Positions 48,103 to 58,034 of a stretch of DNA of 64,000 nucleotides are shown one piece after another; position 1 is the stretch's first letter, and each line of letters opens with the position of its first letter. Where the stretch lies: positions 60,749,119-60,813,118 of the forward strand of contig OU015501.1 of NCBI GenBank assembly GCA_907164885.2. The letters are read 5' to 3'. The notes under the pieces were generated by a model. It was not told the DNA's origin, ran no database searches, and saw only the letters and a program-made list of their open reading frames with translations. This DNA is from Dolomedes plantarius. Taxonomy: Eukaryota; Arthropoda; Arachnida; Araneae; Dolomedidae. A program made the position numbers and the translations under genes.

Positions 48103-48245
48103 AATGTTGTTGTTTCTAATGCTCCCTGGCCGGAAGTATTCCAGACCAGGTCCATATAGGCTAGCGAGGTAAGGAGCCCATGCCACATATTGGACAAGGG
48201 TCGGAGTCCAATATGTGGCATGTAGCTCTTACTTACAGTGTCACC
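48103..48245 (-). repeat. SINE family D 3' fragment containing a 17-bp perfect palindrome
   Basis: In reverse, CCTATATGGACCTGGTCTGG and CCAGGGAGCATTAGAAACAA match the tail of family D. Within it, CATGCCACATATTGGAC (48179-48195) is followed after ten bases by its exact reverse complement (48206-48222). It lies 53 bp after the VWC3 exon donor. Confidence 0.7.
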
Positions 48246-49184
48246 TACTGTTCAGCGTATGGCACAAACTGCATACAACTGATTAGCCACATTAAATGTT
48301 AACAATATCTGCAAACTTATAAAGAAAAAGCAAGTAAGGAAGAAATGAACATGTCATTCGGTATTCAATAAATGAAAGATTTTTGAAGAAGGAATATAAC
48401 CCCCCAGCAATGGAATTCAAATTCACAAACATCGTACACGACCCCTCTTGCATTTAGCATGTCTAAGCATTCGGCCACAGATCAGATCGGATGAATTATG
48501 ATGGCAAAATCAAGAAATTACAACTTCTGCTTTCTATGAAAATAAGATAAACACTCATTAAATACTGATAGAATTTCTCAGAGAAAAGCCGCAATGACCC
48601 AGAAAAAGAAAAGGCTAAAGCACTATTATACCATTATACCAATCGTACCAGATAAGTGAGAATTTCAGTAGGAGTCCTACTGAATTTTCCCCAACACAGA
48701 ATTTATTATTCATCTGGGAATTGCTTAAAAAAAAAAAAGAGGCCATACACGACGGACGCTCTCGTTGAGTCTTCATAGGCTACAAAGACAAAAATATTCA
48801 AAACTTACAATTCACACTGAGTTGCTGACTTGTACTGCTAAACTTGAAGAGTCGATGCAAGCCAGTACTACGAAACTCAAAGTCCAAATTTTAATTAGTG
48901 CACACATGCAGATAAAACAAACATCTCGTTCAGTGAATTAAGGACCGATCAATATGAGATAGGGCGGGAATTACCGCAAATAGGGTTTCGTTCAGTGTAT
49001 ACAAAGATATATATTCTTGAGATTCTGCCACAATGTTTTCATGAAAGACACTTTTACTCTTTATGAGAACATAACTAAAACAATATTTAGCTGAATTACT
49101 AACCCTGTATAGTTTCGAAATTAAATCAGTGAGTCTTCGGTTTAAATTCTTTTCCTACTATTAACAGTGAATTGATTGATTGAG
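48246..49184. other. Intron sequence, nothing recognised
   Basis: AT-rich intron DNA between the family D fragment and a family B SINE. No element boundaries seen. Confidence 0.35.
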
Positions 49185-49340
49185 AGCACTGCGGAAATTT
49201 TTTGCTACACGAGGGCTAATTATACCGGGATCTACAGTTTGGAGCCCACTCCAAACAGCTACAAACATCCATGCCAACACTGGGACTCGAACCCACAGAC
49301 TCTGGTACCGAACGCCATCGCCCTAGCCATCGTCCGGCTA
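49185..49340 (-). repeat. tRNA-derived SINE, family B, copy 4
   Basis: In reverse: GACGATGGCTAGGGCGATGG, GTACCAGAGTCTGTGGGTTC and GAGTCCCAGTGTTGGCATGG, then the tail CCCTCGTGTAGCAAAAAATT. The B box (GGGTTCGAGTCCC) is intact. It lies about 200 bp before the linker exon at 49545. Confidence 0.85.
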
Positions 49341-49544
49341 ATTCATTAACGGACTTCGAATATTCAAGATTAAGTAACTACTTTTCAATTTAAAAAAAAT
49401 TACGTTTGACTTAATAAAATTGAGAAAATTTACCTATTTTTTTAAACTAATTTAGGAATTCTTTACTTTTATTAAACAGCAATATCGCTCACTTTTAGTA
49501 ATAAATAAAAAATGTTAATAATAATAATACCTATCTTAATTTAG

Positions 49545-49652
49545 GTAATGATGCTACTTCTAATGGGCAAGTAAACAAGGAGGTAAAACCAACTAGTTTC
49601 GTACACTTACCTGAACTCGGACCTTCATCTACCAGAAAACCCGATATCTCAG
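49545..49652 (+). CDS. VWC/mucin-like gene, exon: short linker
   Basis: A 36-codon, phase 1-1 exon after TCTTAATTTAG, with donor TCAG|GTAAAT. The peptide contains SNGQVNKEVKPTSF and LGPSSTRKPDIS and has no cysteine. Its evidence is frame continuity, splice-site quality and composition. It is a likely flexible spacer after VWC3. Confidence 0.65.
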
Positions 49653-49811
49653 GTAAATGTTGATGTTTAATTACAGTATATTTAACTAACATTAATAAAG
49701 AAGCGATAGGGAATACACTAATAAACGTCAGATAAAATATACATTAACTAACCAGTTCGTCATAAAAGGTAAATTGCAACCGAAACTTTTTACGACATAT
49801 TACATCTGGAA

Positions 49812-50172
49812 ATTGTTGTTGTTGTTGTTGCTATTGCCCCTTGGTTGGAGGCTCCATTCACCAGGTCCTAATAGGCTATTAGGCTGAAAGGGGCGGCTCC
49901 TGTTTTGAATTAGCACCACAAGGGTCGGTGTCCGACTTGGCTAAATGACTGGTCTCGTAATTTTGAACCGAATCAAGTGACAAGACCGGAGCACTTGACC
50001 CCGCACCTCCAGAGGTAAATTTGAGAACTTGGAGGACATTGCAGCCACGACCTATTTTACGTGCCCCGGCCACCATTAGTGAACACGGCGGTGGATTTGC
50101 AGCGACGAGCATCGAACCGGGACGTTCAGATCACTGGCCCGCTGCTCTTGCCAACTGGGCCACCGCACCCAC
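49812..50172 (-). repeat. tRNA-derived SINE, family D, copy 2
   Basis: Reverse orientation, full length. It shares nearly all of the family D body with 32503-32872, including CACTTGATTCGGTTCAAAAT, CCAAGTCGGACACCGACCCT and the GCAACAACAACAACAACAAT tail. Similarity between the two copies is high, so the family was active fairly recently. Confidence 0.88.
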
Positions 50173-51487
50173 ATCTGGAAGTTAAAATGACATATTAAAA
50201 TATCATTTCCCGGATAAATTAACATGAATAATCTTAATTTGTATGTCACGCTTTCGAAACATATTAGATCCAAAATTAAATTTCATTCCCTTTTTTTTTT
50301 AATTTGGTCCATTTTTATCGCGATTATGACAGACGGAGACAATGCAAAACGATAAACACTTTTAGTGAATCCATTTAATTACAAGTACAATAATCATACC
50401 AATTTTTTAAACCCCAAAACGAAACTACAGAAAAAGAAACCTATAATTATATCGTGGATTACAGGGTTATTTTTTTTTCTTTTTAGTTTTGTAAGAAATT
50501 TAGACGTAATGAGGATCAAAAATCGGAAAAAATCTTCAGCATTCAGACAGTATCCACTGGCGATAGGCATTACTGATATGAATAAAAATTACATCAAAAT
50601 TCTAACTTTGTAACTAAAAATAAAAGTAACTACAAATAACTGCAAACAGTAATTCTAAAACAGAGATCACACCAAAACAAGCATGGGCAAGTCGAATTTT
50701 CTTTAAAGAGTTTCCCCGTTCTCGCAACAAAATTTATTCAAAACAATTATTCAGTATTTCTTTTACTTCGCTGATTAAGCATTATTGTCTTTTAATAAAA
50801 ACTGTACCTTGTAAGATACATGTTAACGATAATAAGAAAAAATCCGTTATTCTTCCAATGATATCAAAGCTTAATTAAATTCACCCAGATAATGCTTCGC
50901 TACACACAAAAAATGAAAGAAAAAAGTAATACTATAAATACACATCGCAAACTTCCCTAATTGAAAATATTCCTTTGATTTGATTGTATTTTTTACTTGA
51001 CCTAAGCAAAATTTACCAAATATACTCAATTTAAACATGCATTCTTCAACGTTTGATATGTTGGTCATAAAAATGTAAACAGTATATCTACCTGCAAAAT
51101 TTAACAAACTGAATATTACTATACTGAATATCACTTTCATTCTTCCATATTAAATAAAATTAAAATCTTAAGTAAAAAATAAAAATAAGATAAAAAAATA
51201 ACTCTTAGTAATAGTAATAAAAAAAACTAAATTAATAAAGGTTTAATAGTCCTAAAAAACAGTTTCCATAGTAAGTCAGTTTCTGTGTTTACATAATCTC
51301 CATGGTTGCAAGTTTTGTGACGTCAGTCATCTTGCGGTTACTTGTTCTTAACTTCCACTCTGTCTAGCGCCAGGCTTGATGTTCTATGGTTAAGTAACTC
51401 TCTTTTCAATTCTACTGTTATTCATGGATTTTCTTCCATATTACCCTAAGTACTACTGCAATAAATGAAAGAAAAATTGCTTTTCAG
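50173..51487. other. Intron sequence, nothing recognised
   Basis: AT-rich intron DNA. Short open frames at 50365 and 50871 carry no recognised domain. Confidence 0.35.
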
Positions 51488-51850
51488 AGAGAATACCAAC
51501 AGGATCTGACAAACAGGAAGTAAAATTTGGAATTCGAGTGAGGGCAAGACCTACTCAAAGCCCTCCGGTAAAATCATCAGAATATACAACCGAGAAGAAA
51601 ATACATTTAGAAAAGACCACAACCATAAAGCCAGAAATTCGAACTCTTCCAAGCAAAATATCACCATCAACTACCACTACTAGTACTACTACCACTACCA
51701 CTACTACTACAACCAGCAAGAAACCAAATGTGGTACGTCCAGTTACAAGTATAAAACCTGAAATGAGGAGACCGACTACTACCACTACTACTACAACTAC
51801 AACACACAGTCCATTATTTCCGGATCCTTGGGGACTACTAAAAGTATCTG
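51488..51850 (+). CDS. VWC/mucin-like gene, exon: basic, poly-threonine linker
   Basis: A 121-codon, phase 1-1 exon after TTGCTTTTCAG, with donor TCTG|GTAAGA. The peptide contains two similar blocks, each a Lys/Pro-rich stretch (TIKPEIR, SIKPEMR) followed by a run of about ten threonines. The runs are encoded by ACT/ACC/ACA repeats near 51673-51715 and 51775-51802. The runs suggest O-glycosylation, and the repeats are likely length-polymorphic. Unlike the acidic linkers upstream, this one is basic. A hAT MITE is inserted only 30 bp after the donor. Confidence 0.78.
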
Positions 51851-51880
51851 GTAAGAGTATCTTTTTATGATAATTTAGAT

Positions 51881-52513
51881 CAGGGGTTCTCAACCTTTCA
51901 GGCTCTGTGCCCCCCTTTGAACACTGATGTGAGGTCACGCCCCCCCCCCATCCCACCATCACCACCATATGTGGCCAATACAAGTAATACAATCGGAATT
52001 TGAAACTGAATCTGGTTATTAAATGAAAATATAGAATAGATAATTTCATACACAAAATTTAATATTACTACTCATATCTTAATTTGGAACATATTATTAT
52101 TAGAACATATGAAATTAAAGAATTAAATACAGATCAAATATATTTGAGGTAATCGAGGATCTAGGTGAGGTTGGCATGTAATACCAGTCACTTTCACAAC
52201 ATTAATGAGAGGGCTGGCACTGTTTGTCCTTGACAAGTTTTTGAATATAAGGTTGTAACTATGACAAAGCACACCTCAGGTCACTTTCAACGTCCAGACG
52301 TACGACAATTATCGTGTTTTTGCAATTACAAAAATTATCGTGTACGACAATTACTGTGTTCGTGTTCGTATGTCGAAAATATGTTACGGTTACATTCTGA
52401 GTGCAAAATTGAGTACAGTAAATTACAGTTAGTTTTACTTCTTATTTTGCTTTTTTTTTTAAACTCACGCCTCCCCTGAAATTTCTCTACGCCCCCCAGG
52501 TTGAGAACCGCTG
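51881..52513 (-). mobile_element. hAT-type element, shortened copy of the family at 6741
   Basis: The ends CAGGGGTTCTCAACCTTTCA and GGTTGAGAACCGCTG are flanked by a perfect 8-bp duplication ATTTAGAT (51873 and 52514). On the - strand it shares GACCTGAGGTGTGCTTTGTC and the following transposase C-terminus with the element at 6741. About 150 bp of that coding end is deleted and rearranged. It lies 30 bp after the poly-Thr exon donor. Confidence 0.88.
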
Positions 52514-52851
52514 ATTTAGATGATTAGATAAGCGGCAAATGTAAATTTTCTTTGTAACTTAATACACAATTCAGTTAAAATCTATTTCAACCAATTACTA
52601 TTACTCAAAGTTTTAAATTAACATTTCTAAATGAAACTTTTTCTTATTTTCTATTTATTCTCTCAGGGTAGGTGAGTCAATGTAAAGCACCTTTTGTAAA
52701 GCATGGTGATATATCATTTACACCACCTGGTTGTACACTTGTTGGATTAAGTCACTGTGCTTTGAGTTATGAGACCATGTTACAAAAGCTATTGTTACAT
52801 GTTGAAGAATCCTCACAAACTGGCACTACCACACAAATCTTCGAATACCTA

Positions 52852-54357
52852 CACTGGTGAAATAAATTAAGAGAATTTGCATATTTTATCGAATTTCATG
52901 AAAAGAACTGAACTGAATGCAAAACCACTGCTTCTAGACAAAAATGCAAATCTTGTACGTCAAATACGTTAGCGTACACGTGTGTGTAGACGGAGCCAGT
53001 GGAGAAACAGGCTTTATAAGCACGCGTAAGTTAAGACGCATTTCGTTCGCTAGCACACCTCGGCGAATTTCTTGGTGTTATTTTGCAGCAATCGGTTAAT
53101 TTCAAATTGTAACAGTAAAAATGAGTAACCACCAACGTTTAGATGATGGAATGAGGTGGCGAATTGTGGGGAGGCTAGGAGCACGTCAATCTCAAGTCCA
53201 AATTTGTAGAGAGTTCAATTTAACGCCCACCGTCGTGTGTAACTTATGGAAACAGTTCCAGGATACCGGGTCCATCGAGAGAAAGCCTGGGCAAGGTCGT
53301 CCAAGAGCCACGACGACCAGAGAAGATCGCCATTTGTCGATTATAGCAAGGCGTAACAGGAGAGCTACAGCTTCTCAGCTCTCTCGTGACTTGTATGCAG
53401 CCACAGGAATCCGTGTATCAAGGGTGACTGTTTCCAAAAGACTTCATGAGAGAGGGTTGTTTGCAAGAAGACCTGCTGTTTGCGTCCCGCTCACTTCTAC
53501 GAACAGGAGAATCCGTTTATCATGGTGCAGAGAGCATAGAGATTGGAGTATGGATCAATGGGCGACCGTTCTCTTCACTGATGAGTCACGGTTCAGCCTA
53601 AACACTGATTCTCGCCGTACGTTCATATGGAGAGAACCAGGGACACGCTACATACCCTCCAATGTCCGCGAAATCGACCATTATGGCGGAGGAGGTTTAA
53701 TGGTCTGGGCAGGCATCATGTTGGATGGCCGCACACCTCTCCATGTCTTTGAAAGAGGCACTGCGACTGGTGTGAGGTATAGGGATGAGGTCTTGAAGCC
53801 CTATGTGCGCCTTTTCAGGGGTGCAGTTGGCCCTGAGTTCATTTCAATGGACGATAACGCGAGGCCACATAGAGCTCTTCTGGTCGACGAATTTCTAGAG
53901 AGTGAAGATATTCGCCGGATGGATTGGCCAGCCAGATCTCCAGACCTTAACCCAATAGAGCATGTCTGGGACGCTCTGGGGAGGGCAATTGCAACTCGCA
54001 ACCCCCCTCCGAGAACCATCCAGGGAATGAAAACAGCGTTGCTGAACGAGTGGGATCAATTGCCACAGGAAATGATAAACTGCCTTATTTCAAGTATGAA
54101 ATCACGCTGCAAGACCTGTATATCTGTAAGAGGGGACCATACCCCCTATTAACCCATTTTTTTTTATTCTGCAACCGCTGTTTCATACCTTCCGACTCCA
54201 ATGAGTGTTACGCACGATCATGCGTGTGTATTACAATTATTGAATGGTTATTTGTTTTGTATTGTATCAATGTATGTACATATCAAATTTCATTAAAATC
54301 AGTACAGTAGTTCTAGAGATAATCAACCAGGTCTGCAAATTCTCTTAAACACCTGTG
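52852..54357 (+). mobile_element. Full-length Tc1-like transposon (DD34E)
   Basis: The termini are CACTGGTGAAATAAATTAAG and, reversed, CACAGGTGTTTAAGAG, both continuing into AAGAGAATTTGC. The sequence between the outer 8 bp and this inner block differs by a short indel. TA lies on both sides (52850-52851 and 54358-54359). The element is 1.5 kb and contains one complete transposase frame in the same direction as the host gene. Confidence 0.9.
53121..54152 (+). CDS. Tc1-like transposase, apparently intact
   Basis: 343 codons from ATG at 53121 to a stop at 54150-54152, the usual length for Tc1-like transposases. The N-terminal helix-turn-helix region includes QVQICREFNLTPTVVCNLW. It is followed by the AT-hook-like GQGRPRATT linker and a second helix-turn-helix (ATASQLSRDLYAATG and RVSRVTVSKRLHERG). 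The catalytic residues are in FTDESRF, MDDNARPH and SPDLNPIEH. I count 34 residues between the second Asp and Glu, so DD34E. No frameshift or stop is present. It mediates cut-and-paste transposition in the nucleus into TA sites. Its sequence is less AT-rich than the surrounding intron. Confidence 0.93.
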   Translation: MSNHQRLDDGMRWRIVGRLGARQSQVQICREFNLTPTVVCNLWKQFQDTGSIERKPGQGRPRATTTREDRHLSIIARRNRRATASQLSRDLYAATGIRVSRVTVSKRLHERGLFARRPAVCVPLTSTNRRIRLSWCREHRDWSMDQWATVLFTDESRFSLNTDSRRTFIWREPGTRYIPSNVREIDHYGGGGLMVWAGIMLDGRTPLHVFERGTATGVRYRDEVLKPYVRLFRGAVGPEFISMDDNARPHRALLVDEFLESEDIRRMDWPARSPDLNPIEHVWDALGRAIATRNPPPRTIQGMKTALLNEWDQLPQEMINCLISSMKSRCKTCISVRGDHTPY

Positions 54358-54429
54358 TATATTGCACCTAACCTAAGAACATGTGTTCAAGAAGAATCTT
54401 TTCTTTGTTTTCTCAAGAATATGCTTGAA

Positions 54430-54500
54430 TTAGCCCTCGTGTAGCAAAAAATGACCATAGCACTCCAAACCAAACCAACCCAACCCAACCAAGAATATGC
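54430..54500 (+). repeat. SINE family B 3' tail fragment
   Basis: GCCCTCGTGTAGCAAAAAAT followed by ACCATAGCACTCCAAACCAA and a short CCAACCCAACCCAACC tail. It matches only the 3' end of family B. Confidence 0.65.
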
Positions 54501-54923
54501 TTGAAGCTGAAAGAGTTAAAAATTGCATATATATTCCCAAGTAGATTTCAAAGTAACAATTACAGTTTTCAGATATTACATATTTTAGAAATGATAAAAA
54601 AATAATTCTTCTTGAAATACTTCAAAGTATAAAAAATAAATCCAAGTAATATTTCAAAAGGTAGAAAGATTTGTGGGGAAATTATACACAAATTAGGTAT
54701 TAATAATAGGACATCAATCATCAAATATGTTTACCCTACACTTGATCTCTTTTGCTATGTGAATTTCAGATAACTTCACTAACTCATTTAACATTTGGAT
54801 TTAAACCATTAATTTTTTTAAAAATATTTTTGCTTTCAACATAACATTTAAAAGTCAATCCCCAAAAACTGGATGATATTGAATATGAAGTATTGTACTA
54901 ATTAAATATTTTATTCCTTTCAG

Positions 54924-55039
54924 GATGTAACATTTATGGAAAGTTCTTCAACATCAATGATCAAGTTGAAATTCTGAGTGGCCCATGTAGCCACTGTATC
55001 TGCACAACAAATGGAGTAGAATGTAATGATATATGTTGA
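54924..55039 (+). CDS. VWC/mucin-like gene, terminal exon: half VWC module and stop
   Basis: The terminal coding exon starts after TTATTCCTTTCAG in phase 1. It encodes 38 residues: the first half of a VWC module with six cysteines (GC, then GPCSHCIC, VEC, DIC) and then TGA at 55037-55039. The second half (C, CC, C) is absent, and TAG follows the TGA two codons later. AATAAA motifs at 55327 and 55332 fit a 3' end about 290 bp downstream. Either the family normally ends in a half module here, or the C-terminus has been shortened by mutation. Confidence 0.75.
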
Positions 55040-55326
55040 TCATAGTGGCATAAGCATGGAACAGGACTGACCTCTTACATTTTCTTAAAAAGGCAGCAAG
55101 ATACACTTTAAAGCTTGGAAGTAATCTGTAGTGCCTACATCTGTGACACAAACTTTTCGTTCATACATTGAAGCATCTCTCATTATTCAAACATTCATCA
55201 AATTGTTTTTAATGTGTAAAAGGTGATTGCATCTGAGCCAAATATTGATGACATACAAGGATAAACTGACATGGCAGCTCTATTTAAATGTATATATGTC
55301 AAATGGATGCAAAATTCATTGCAAAT

Positions 55327-55337
55327 AATAAAATAAA
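55327..55337 (+). promoter_or_regulatory. Overlapping polyadenylation signals
   Basis: Two AATAAA hexamers overlap at 55327-55332 and 55332-55337, about 290 bp after the stop codon of the VWC gene. They are followed by T- and GT-containing sequence. In AT-rich DNA such hexamers also occur by chance. Confidence 0.45.
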
Positions 55338-57982
55338 ACTGTTGTTAACTGGGCGTGAACAAATATAAAATTATTATTTACAGCTCATTACATTCATTGC
55401 ATCTACTTATATAAAAAGCCATTTATCTAAAAATTGTAAAGGTTATAAAGTAAAAACAAAATGTATTACTTGAAATATTCTAATGGAAACAGAGTATACT
55501 GTAGCAGAAAATTTACATATATTTATGTAGTATATCATAGGCAAAAAAAAATATTTAATGAAACAATTTCTTAGTAATCTCACTTTATTCATTCAAATAT
55601 ACAAGAAATCCATATTTTTTCCATAAAAGTACACAATTACCAGTAAAAAAATATAAGTGACAATTATCAAATAGCATAAGTAATCTACAGATAAAAAAAT
55701 AGATACAAGCAAAACTGCTTAACAGTAAAAGTTAATTTCAACTATATACATTTTTACACTCCACAAAGAAAGATCAGAATTTAAAAAAAAAAATCAAAGA
55801 AGGTCAAATGTTTTCAATATTTGTAACAGTTTTAAAAAAAATAAGCAAATATTAAATGTAGGTTTCAAAAACTCAAATTTTTATTTATAATATATCAGTA
55901 AAACAGCATTAAATTAGTGTAGGATGAAAACTAGCAATCTCCATCAGACTTTTTTTTCCTTTCGGTATGGGGCAAAGAACTATATCTCAAGCATTTTTGA
56001 AGGTATAAATTTGAAATAACATCTAGAAAAATTCCCCCTTTTTTATTAGTAGACCATCTTCCAAAATTTTTCATTTTCAACTTACTGAAATCCTATAAGA
56101 AATATCCTTAATTCAATTTAAAATGAAAAATGGAGATTGCTAGTTTTGATCATATATGACTCATACACTTCTTCATTAGTCTCAAAAATATATTACATAC
56201 CTAAGAGAGTTTTAAATCCAAATAGCCTTGATATAGCCAAGAAATGATATAATAGAACTAGATTCACTATCATTTTTAGGTGTGCAAACCAATTTTACAT
56301 GTTTTCCCTTACAATAGTAATCTTAGTAATGGTATATTGACAATACTGCTGATCTAATAATTTCAAATATCAAACAGATAGAGCAAAAAATAATTCCAAA
56401 TATATATCGGGAAGGATACGCATTTTAAATTAATAGTAATTAGAAAAGAGAGTAACTACATTGCTTTTATCATTATGGTGCATCTAATTACTGCCATGTA
56501 GTCAAATATTTGGTTAAATTACATAAATTTGAATATGTTTAAACTGTTCAAAGAAAATTTTTAATCTTTCTTATACCATACATCATATTCTTGCAAAACG
56601 TTTATTAAATTGGAACAATTTATACACAGGATATAGAACAGGTGTGTACAAATTTAATTTATATATATATATATATATATCAAAATCAATTTATGGCATG
56701 ATCAGAAAATGCCATGAAATCGAAGCATGATATTTCACTTAGAAGAAATTTTTCTCTCTCAATTCTTTACATTTTATTTAAAATATTTCAATTTTTAAGA
56801 AATATTTATACTTGTAAATAATAAAACACGTTTCTATGATAGACTGAAATCCTACCTAAAATCAAAACTGATATTCATTAAATCTTGCATTAATATAAAT
56901 TGGGATTCTGCATCACAATACTAAAAGGAAACAGTATCAAATTCTGAAAATAAAAGTTATTCTAATATTTCTTTAAATAAAGTTTTTCATTTTATGAGCA
57001 GAAGAAAAAAAATTGAGAAAAAATGAAAATTATCAGACTATGTCATTATTGAAATTGAAAAACAAAAATATATTAAAATAATTTCTTTCATTAATGCTGC
57101 ATTTGATAACTATTATCTTTTGAATATCTGCACTAAAGAAACATTAAACAATTTAATTGTACTTTAAGATTACTGTACGATTAACCAATGCAAGTTTTCC
57201 TTTAATTTCTATAAATAGTGTTCCAATTCATCTATTTACATAATCATAAAGATTAAAGATTACTTGTGTTCTATCAGCTTTTGGAAATTATCAGAAACTT
57301 GGAATTTGAGTATGTTTTTGGAGCACATTGAGAAAAACACTCACATGTTTTGATCATATAATGTATAACATGCACAGTTTTGAAAAGTTTATCATTTTAA
57401 TAAGAGAAAAATTCCTTGGTCATGCACCAAAACTAACAGATATTGAAAAAGTTACAATAAAAATTATATAAGGCTTAAAGACAATTGTTAATGTAAGTAA
57501 ACCCATTATGCTTGATGATTTCAACTGAATACTCAATGTTTCAATAGTTTTGTGGCAGTGTATACTCTGAACACAATACTAACTAGGCAAAAAGCTCCGA
57601 TAAAACATTAAAATCAGCATGATGAATATCTTAAGCAGTTCCATTCTCAAACTTACAGTACATAAAATTTAAAAAAGATGCTAATAACTTTCATCATGTA
57701 GGAAATTTTATTAAAATTTTATAAAATACAAAAACAGACTGATTTATATCATACAATCAAATAATGAGTTATTAATAAGTAAATTTTAATCCTTAAAAAA
57801 TCAATTATGTAGACACAAATATAAAATTTCCTATGCCTTTAGTGACAGATACCCATAAATAAACCTCTAGTTAGCAAATTCATACAATGTAATACATAAA
57901 TTCTTCCTCAAATCAAACAAAAATTCAGTATAAATATAAAATCTAGTCAGGTGGTTACAGGTTACAGTTTATGAACTGTCAC

Positions 57983-58034
57983 TTACACTGAACCAAGTAC
58001 TGTATCAATTTATACAGTACTTGGTTCAGTGTAA
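57983..58034. repeat. Perfect 23-bp inverted repeat with 6-base loop
   Basis: TTACACTGAACCAAGTACTGTAT (57983-58005), loop CAATTT, then its exact reverse complement (58012-58034). A third partial copy, TTGGTTCAGTGTATTTG, follows at about 58044. A transcript of either strand would form a strong hairpin. Confidence 0.85.

Larger units (their letters stand above)
18996..55039 (+). other. Gene model: 3' portion of a VWC-module, mucin-like secreted protein (tenectin-like), nine exons
   Basis: Nine open segments on the + strand are each bounded by AG acceptors and GT donors, and all junctions fall after the first base of a codon. Joined, they give 1,439 residues ending in a stop at 55037-55039. Order: Ser/Thr-rich linker, VWC1, short linker, VWC2, an 899-codon Ser/Thr-rich cysteine-free region, VWC3, two linkers (the second with poly-Thr runs), and a half VWC. 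VWC modules mediate extracellular protein binding, including BMP binding in the chordin group. The mix of VWC modules and long Ser/Thr-rich spacers resembles insect tenectin, a cuticle or luminal matrix protein; that assignment is inference. The first visible exon starts in phase 1, so 5' exons, including any signal peptide, lie upstream. AATAAA signals follow at 55327 and 55332. Confidence 0.8.

Noticed and set aside
51555..52055. 166-codon - strand frame with poly-Val
   Set aside because: Antisense shadow of the poly-Thr exon continuing into a hAT element; no splice or domain support.
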